In this document: positions 59,264-64,000 of the stretch, piece by piece
Layout of the letters: each line of letters begins with the position of its first letter
Numbering within the stretch: position 1 is the first letter of the stretch
Assembly: GCF_000739085.1 (NCBI RefSeq)
Contig: NZ_CP009110.1
Location: 3,658,001-3,722,000, forward strand
Reading direction: 5' to 3'
Source: Amycolatopsis methanolica 239
GTDB taxonomy: Bacteria; Actinomycetota; Actinomycetes; Mycobacteriales; Pseudonocardiaceae
Length of the DNA stretch: 64,000 nucleotides
The notes under the pieces: model-generated
Database searches by the model: none
Seen by the model: the letters and a program-made list of their open reading frames with translations, nothing else
What the model was told of the DNA's origin: nothing
Translations under genes and position numbers: made by a program

Positions 59264-60102
59264 TCACGAACCGGCACCGCGCGTCCCCAGCACCGCGCGG
59301 GTGTACAGCAGCTCGAAGCCCTGCCGCTGCGCGTTGTGCTGCGATCGGGACGCCGGCTGGGTGGTCACGACAGCGAGGTCGCAGCCCGCCCCGGCCGCGT
59401 CGGCGATCCGGGCGGACAGCAGGGCGGTCTGGACGCCCCGCCGCCGGTAGGCAGGCAGGGTCGCGGCCCCGGTGAACTGGGCCAGGCCGTCCACCACGCA
59501 CATGCTGGCCACACCGGCGACGAACCCGTCGCACAGCGCCACGTACCGCCGCACGTTCCCCTCGGACAGGTCGCGTATCGCCCGCGTGAGAACCTCGCGC
59601 GGGAACTGCTGGTCGGACGGCGGGTCCTGGTCGTCCGGGTGGCCGAAGCCGTCCGCCGCGACGTCGAGCCAGGCGGCGAACTCGTCGTCGCTCAGCCGGA
59701 TCTCCACACCCGGCGGCCGGACGCGGTCCGCCGCGCCGCGTAGGTCGCGGCCCAGCACGTTCTCGAAGGACTCCAGCCGGTACCCGCGAGCGGTGAGCGC
59801 GGCCCCATCGCGGGATCGGCAACGTGCGCGAGCTCGACCTGTGCCGGGCAGCCCACCGCGGCGAAGGCCTTCTCGATACCCGCCAGGGACTCCGCGTCGG
59901 GCACGCCGCCGAACCCGAGGCCGGCGACCTAGTTCAGCGGCGACCCGGCCTCGGCGAACGTCGCCACTCCCCCGGCGACGGGCAGCACGAACGCGGCCGA
60001 GCCGGGCCGCTTCCGCGCTTCCTCGGTCGCTTCGGCCATCCGCCGCGCTTCGGCGCGTTCGATGCGCTCGGCCAGCGGGAGATCACAGAAGCGTGCGCTC
60101 AC
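59264..60102 (-). pseudogene. GNAT acetyltransferase gene with one nonsense and one frameshift
   Basis: From GTG 60102 the frame reads VSARFCDLPLAERIERAEAR and GGVATFAEAGSPLN, then TAG at 59931 where AAG (Lys) is expected, and continues VAGLGFGGVPDAESLAGIEK and ELAHVADPAMG. Near 59805 one G is missing from a G-run. The next frame reads AALTARGYRLESFENVLG to the GNAT core (AATLPAYRRRGVQTALLSARIADAAG) and the normal end. The total, 839 bp, is 280 codons less one base. The two mutations are recent. Product would be a 279-residue acetyltransferase. Confidence 0.82.
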
Positions 60103-60155
60103 GGGCCGGAGCGTAGCGGGCGGACCCGCCGGAGTTCCTCCCATTTCCGGCGCAG

Positions 60156-60401
60156 TCAGGCCGCCGCGGGCACAGACAGGGTCGCCGACACCCGCGCGAC
60201 GAACTCCGCGTTCGACCGCGTCGCCCGGAGCCGATTCAGAAACTGCTCGGTGGCGCGCCGGACCTCCGTCATCACCGTCAGCTCCGCGGGCGCCAGCAGG
60301 AGCTCGTCGCGGCGGGCGCCGGACGCGAACAGGTCGATCGCCGGGTGCACGCGGTGGTCGGCGAGGGCGCGGTCGAGCCGGAGCTCGGCGTTGCCGGTGC
60401 T
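60156..60401 (-). pseudogene. C-terminal fragment of a rho transcription terminator gene
   Basis: STGNAELRLDRALADHRVHPAIDL, FASGARRDELLLAPAELTVM and FLNRLRATRSNAEFVARVSA correspond to the last 100 residues of Rho (compare GTGN, FPAID, SGTRxEELL). About 14 residues are also lost after VRRA. The ATPase domain that should precede is absent: at 60401 the sequence changes into relaxase-like DNA on the opposite strand. The upstream portion of the same gene appears at 63833-64000. Confidence 0.7.
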
Positions 60402-60418
60402 CCATCGTCAGCGCAGGT

Positions 60419-60706
60419 GTGCGGTTCCGCAACCAGTGGGAGCAGGAAGCGTCGCTGAAGTTCCGCGCCGGCGACGAGACGGCGCTGGCCGAGTACGACC
60501 GGCACGGCCGGCTCCGCGGCGGCACCAGGGCGGAGGTGGCCGAGGCCGCGGTCCGCGGCCACCTCGCCGACGGCCTCGAAGGCGGCGAATCCGTCCTGGT
60601 CGTCAAGACCAACGAGGACGCGGCGGAGCTTTCTGCTCGCGTTCGTCAGGAACTGATCGAGCTGGGGCGGGTCGGTTCCGAAGACGTCGCACAGCTGGAC
60701 GAGTAG
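60419..60706 (+). pseudogene. fragment of a MobF/TraA-type relaxase-helicase
   Basis: About 95 codons: FRNQWEQEASLKFRAGDETA, AEYDRHGRLRGGTRAEVAEAAVRG and VLVVKTNEDAAELSARVR match the helicase part of actinobacterial conjugative relaxases (the segment between helicase motifs). Both ends are missing; the stop follows shortly after LGRVGSEDV. It is evidence of a former conjugative or integrative element here. Confidence 0.6.
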
Positions 60707-60749
60707 TGCCTAAGTTGGGGTGGTGCCCGGAGTGAGGGCAAGGGTGCTC

Positions 60750-61022
60750 AAGATCAGTTTGTGGTCCGGCTGATCCGGCCGTCCTACCGCAACCGCAAGC
60801 CCCATCCCAGTGAGCCGCTGCTCAGGTCCATCCGCCAACTCGTCGAGTCAGTCAACGACACCCTCAAAGGCCAACTGAACCCTCGAACAACACGGCGGCC
60901 GCACCATCGAAGGCGTCGGCGTCCGCATCGCCCAACGCCTCCTGGCCCTCACCGCCGCCATCCGGCACAACCGCGCCACCGGCCAACCCATCACCCGATC
61001 CCTGACCACCTACGACCACTGA
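60750..61022 (+). pseudogene. C-terminal fragment of a DDE transposase (IS982-like)
   Basis: RLIRPSYRNRKPHPSEPLLR, SIRQLVESVNDTLKGQL and, after one surplus C near 60886, EQHGGRTIEGVGVRIAQRLL and TGQPITRSLTTYDH to TGA. This is the end of a transposase whose last lines (xxxxHNxATGxPxxRSLxxYDH) are typical of an actinobacterial IS group that I would place near IS982. The N-terminal two thirds and terminal repeats are missing. Confidence 0.65.
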
Positions 61023-61042
61023 CCGAGTCACGCATCACTCGT

Positions 61043-63223
61043 CTAGGCCCGGGCCGCTTCGAGTTCGGGTTCCGGTTCGAGGTGGGGCAGGGTGCGGTCC
61101 AGCCAGCCGGGCAGCCACCAGCTGTATTTGCCGAGCAGGAACATCGCCGCCGGGACGATGACCAGGCGGATGAGCGTGGCGTCGATCAGCACGCTCACGC
61201 CGAGGCCCAGCGCGAGGATCTTGATGACCACGTTCGGTGAGGTCAGGAACGCGAAGAAGACGCAGATCATGATCAGCGCGGCCGAGGTGATCACACGTGC
61301 GGTGACCGCGAGCCCGTCGGCGACGCTCCGGTGGGTGTCCCGCGTGCGCAGCCACGCCTCGTGGACGCGCGAGAGCAGGAACACCTCGTAGTCCATGGAC
61401 AGCCCGAACACGATCGCGAACATGATCATCGGCACGTAGGACTCGATCGGCACCGGCTCGGGCACCCCGAACACGGACCCGAGCCAGTCCCACTGGAACA
61501 CCGCGACGATGACGCCGTAGGAGGCGGCGATCGACAGCAGGTTCAGCACCGCGGCCTTGAGGGCGAGCACCGGACTGCGGAAGGACAGCAGCAGCAACAC
61601 GAACGCCGCTGCCACCACGACGCCGATGATGAGCGGCAGCTTGGCGGCCACCACGTCGCGGAAGTCGAGCTGCCCCGCGGTCATGCCGGTGACGTAGGAG
61701 GTCGATCCCGCCAGCACCGGCGGCAGGGTCTGCGTCCGGAGCCTGGTCAGCAGCTCGTCGGTCGCGGCGTCCTGCGGCCCGGTCGTCGGCGTGACCGTCG
61801 ACAACAGGACGGCACCGTCCGGGCTCGCCGTGAGCGGAGTGGCCGAGGCGACGCCGGGGGTCGTCACGAGCGCCTGCTGCACCGATGCCGCCAGCGTGTC
61901 CCGGGAGACGGTTCCAGCGGGCACGACGACCACGGTGAACTGCCCGTTCACACCGGGACCGAACCCGGCGCCGAGCGCGTCGTAAGCCAGCCGTGTCGTG
62001 CTGCCCCCGGGGTCGGCGCCCTGGTCGATGTGCCCGAGTTGCATGGAGAACGCCGGGATCGCCAGCACACCCGCGACCAGGACGCCGCCGCACAGGTACC
62101 ACCACGGGTGCCGGTCGATCCGGACCGCGTACCGGTGCCAGGCGCTTTCGGATCCGTCGGCGGACTGCTCGGCCACCGGACGCCGCACGTGCCAACGGTC
62201 GATGCGGCGTCCGACCAGCCCCAGCAGCGCGGGGACGAGGGTGGTGGCGGCGGTGGCGGCCACGACGACGGTGATGGCGGCGGCGAGCCCGAGTTTGCCG
62301 ATGAAGGCGACACCGACGGCGAACAGGCCCATCAAGGCGATCACCACGGTGGTCGCGGCGATGAGGATGGACCGCCCGCTGGTCGCGACCGTGCGGCCGG
62401 CCGCCGTCACCGGGTCCTCGCCGTCGAGGAGGCGCTGGCGGAACCGGGTCGTGAGGAACAGCGCGTAGTCGATGCCGACGCCGAGGCCGATCATGATCGC
62501 CAGCGTGGGTGACGCCGTCGCGAACGTGACCCAGCCGGCGAGCAGCCCGAGCAGGCCGAGACCCGTGATGACACCGATGATCGAAGTGAGAACCGGCAGC
62601 CCGGCGGCCAGCACGCTGCCGAACGCGACCAGCAGCACCAGCAGCGCGACGACGATGCCGATCAGTTCCGAGCGCAGGTCGCCGGCGTGCGCGGCCGCCT
62701 CGCCGAGGGTGCCGGCGTAGTCGACGCCGACCCCCGCCGCGCGGGCCGGGTTCGTCGCGTTGTCGATGTTGTCGACCAGGTCCTCGCCCAGATTCGCCGG
62801 CTTGTCGTCGAACTGCGCGGTGGCGAACGCGGTACGCCCGTCGGGCGAGGTGGTCGCGGGGGAGAGCGGATCCGACACCGAAACCACGTGCGGCACGGCA
62901 CGCACCGCAGCGGCGGACTGCTCGATGGCGGCTTCGCTGGTGCCCACCGAGCCGGTGTCCACGGTGAAGACCACCCGGGCGGTCGTCGCCCCGCCGACGA
63001 CGCCGTTTTCGGTGAGGACGGTGCTCCCGCGGCCGGACTCGGACCCGGGGAGCGTGAAGTCGTCGCTGTAGATGCCGCCGGCGAGCGCGTTCGCCACCGT
63101 CGCGCCGGCCAGGACGAGCAGCCACACCACCACCACGCGCCAGGGGTGCGCCGCACAGCGCCGTCCGGTGCGTTCCAGCGCTCCGGCGCCGCGATTGGTG
63201 GTGGTGCCGACTCGTTCCGCCAT
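61043..63223 (-). CDS. MMPL-family (RND) transporter
   Basis: 726 residues, twelve transmembrane helices in two repeats, each with a large extracytoplasmic loop (about 55-190 and 390-530). GVGIDYALFLTTRFRQRL and GLSMDYEVFLLSRVHEAWL carry the Asp-Tyr pairs of the proton relay in helices 4 and 10. MMPL proteins export lipids or drugs. ATG start; intact though it is surrounded by relics. The substrate is unknown. Confidence 0.92.
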   Translation of the reverse strand: MAERVGTTTNRGAGALERTGRRCAAHPWRVVVVWLLVLAGATVANALAGGIYSDDFTLPGSESGRGSTVLTENGVVGGATTARVVFTVDTGSVGTSEAAIEQSAAAVRAVPHVVSVSDPLSPATTSPDGRTAFATAQFDDKPANLGEDLVDNIDNATNPARAAGVGVDYAGTLGEAAAHAGDLRSELIGIVVALLVLLVAFGSVLAAGLPVLTSIIGVITGLGLLGLLAGWVTFATASPTLAIMIGLGVGIDYALFLTTRFRQRLLDGEDPVTAAGRTVATSGRSILIAATTVVIALMGLFAVGVAFIGKLGLAAAITVVVAATAATTLVPALLGLVGRRIDRWHVRRPVAEQSADGSESAWHRYAVRIDRHPWWYLCGGVLVAGVLAIPAFSMQLGHIDQGADPGGSTTRLAYDALGAGFGPGVNGQFTVVVVPAGTVSRDTLAASVQQALVTTPGVASATPLTASPDGAVLLSTVTPTTGPQDAATDELLTRLRTQTLPPVLAGSTSYVTGMTAGQLDFRDVVAAKLPLIIGVVVAAAFVLLLLSFRSPVLALKAAVLNLLSIAASYGVIVAVFQWDWLGSVFGVPEPVPIESYVPMIMFAIVFGLSMDYEVFLLSRVHEAWLRTRDTHRSVADGLAVTARVITSAALIMICVFFAFLTSPNVVIKILALGLGVSVLIDATLIRLVIVPAAMFLLGKYSWWLPGWLDRTLPHLEPEPELEAARA

Positions 63224-63283
63224 GCCGCGACCTCGGGTGGGGGAGTCCTGCCGCAGTTCAGGGTCACCCGGGCCGGTAAGGCG

Positions 63284-63832
63284 TCATAGGGCCGAAGGTC
63301 CCCCGCTCTGCCCGGCGGACAGGGCCGGCCCGGGATCGTGGCGGCGGATCAGGTAGTCGATGAACCCGCTGGCGTCGTAGAGCCGGTTGGCCGCCGTCCG
63401 ATCCCGCTCACCGCCAGGCTCGTCGTCGACGAACAAGATCACTTCGGAGGCGCCGGGCTCGGTCGGTAGCTGCAGCGCCGAGCCGAGCAGTGCCCGCCCG
63501 ACCCCACGACCGCGGGCCTCGATCCGGACCTGGGGAATCCGTGGCAGGTCGTCGGCCGGTAGCGGGCGCCTCATGGACCGGCACAGATCGGTGCCGACGA
63601 ACCCGGCCTCGACCAGCGCCGCCGCGGTCACCGGCCGGTGCCGCTCGGGCAGCGCCTCCAGACCGAGCCCGAGGGCGGTGGCAAAGCTGAACGCCTCCAC
63701 CACCCGGTGCTCACGCAGCTCATTCAGGACCTGCCTCAGCTCCTCCCCCCACGACGAGTCGACCGGCGAGCGGCCGGCCAGAGCCTCGCCGAGCATCTCT
63801 GCGGTGGCAACCGGCTGGCCGGGAAGCCTGCC
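63284..63832 (-). pseudogene. GNAT acetyltransferase-like fragment with internal deletion
   Basis: PVATAEMLGEALAGRSPVDS, WGEELRQVLNELREHRVVEA and LPADDLPRIP are joined to ARGRGVGRALLGSALQLPTE and NRLYDASGFIDYL. A central stretch of about 45 residues, including the first strands of the GNAT fold, appears missing between QVRIE and ARGRG. The 5' end is also missing and is fused in frame with rho-like sequence at 63832, so the open frame encodes a hybrid. Probably non-functional. Confidence 0.6.
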
Positions 63833-64000
63833 GGCGGTGTGCTCGGCCGGCGCGCGGTCGAAGGTGGACGCGATCACCTCGCCGCGCACGGAGCGGCTGA
63901 TGCCCGTGACCTCCTCCGGCCGCTCGTCGGCGAGCAACCCATCAGGTGCACGTCCGGGTGGTTGGTGGCGACGGCGTGCGCGACCGCTTGCAGGACAGCG
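63833..64000 (-). pseudogene. middle part of a rho gene, 5' side of the disrupted copy (runs off the window)
   Basis: On the minus strand from the window edge one frame reads AVLQAVAHAVATNHPDVHLM. After one missing base near 63943 the next frame reads LLADERPEEVTGISRSVRGE and VIASTFDRAPAEHTA, matching the Rho nucleotide-binding domain between Walker A and B (compare NHPDxxLMVLLxDERPEEVTxM). It breaks off at 63833 where GNAT sequence begins. About 95 Rho residues lie between its end and the start of the fragment at 60401. Confidence 0.7.

Overview
The window is very GC-rich (roughly 70%), densely coded and full of GTG/TTG starts with 1-8 base gene overlaps. Gene content points to a mycelial actinobacterium of the Pseudonocardiaceae (Amycolatopsis-like): the Pup-proteasome genes dop and arc, the mycothiol ligase mshC, and the block trmI - M50 protease - recB-like nuclease - hisG - hisE - HAD - metH - PAC2 - mshC, whose gene content matches the actinobacterial dop/arc to mshC neighbourhood. 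The genus is an inference from content only.

Layout. 0-12 kb is conserved housekeeping: 5' end of dop, Nudix, lipoprotein, aldo/keto reductase, small HTH protein, ARC/Mpa ATPase, two tandem disordered-tail membrane proteins, tRNA m1A58 methyltransferase, M50-CBS protease, RecB-like nuclease, thioesterase and a ParA-like ATPase. 12-16 kb holds a phosphotransferase relic and an ECF42-type sigma factor with its DGPF/YCII partner and a divergent NTF2-like gene. 16-24.4 kb is hisG-hisE-HAD-metH, PAC2-MFS and a phosphoesterase. 24.3-28 kb has an MFS gene, an ArsR relic and an ABC-F ribosome-protection gene with a leader mini-ORF. 28-39.3 kb has mshC, a GH25 lysozyme, TetR-P450, an HTH/cupin pair, a VWA/MoxR pair and two unknown proteins.

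39.3-45.7 kb is a gene graveyard: an operon resembling iac (indole-3-acetate catabolism) in which three of four genes are broken, then 5'-truncated amidohydrolase, LysR, MFS and LigD remnants, with one intact AlkD-like gene among them. 46.4-55.9 kb is an intact, apparently complete non-phosphorylating L-fucose utilisation regulon: mutarotase, FadR-type regulator, SDR, FAH-family hydrolase, dehydratase, dehydrogenase, lactonase and a CUT2-type ABC importer. An 11-bp site is shared by its two promoters. 56-59 kb is a chimeric relic followed by furA-katG. 59-64 kb is again decayed: a doubly mutated GNAT gene, two separated pieces of a rho gene, MobF-relaxase and transposase scraps, an intact MMPL transporter and a GNAT fragment with an internal deletion.

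Two themes stand out. First, a 16-bp near-palindrome, GTATAGGTCGTTATAC, occurs four times without mismatch. Two copies bracket a small HTH gene, overlapping its promoter and its stop codon, which suggests an undescribed regulator/operator set or a short mobile repeat. Second, large deletions at several places have removed the 5' halves of neighbouring divergent genes. This shows real, ongoing genome decay rather than sequencing error. No tRNA, rRNA or CRISPR array was seen.
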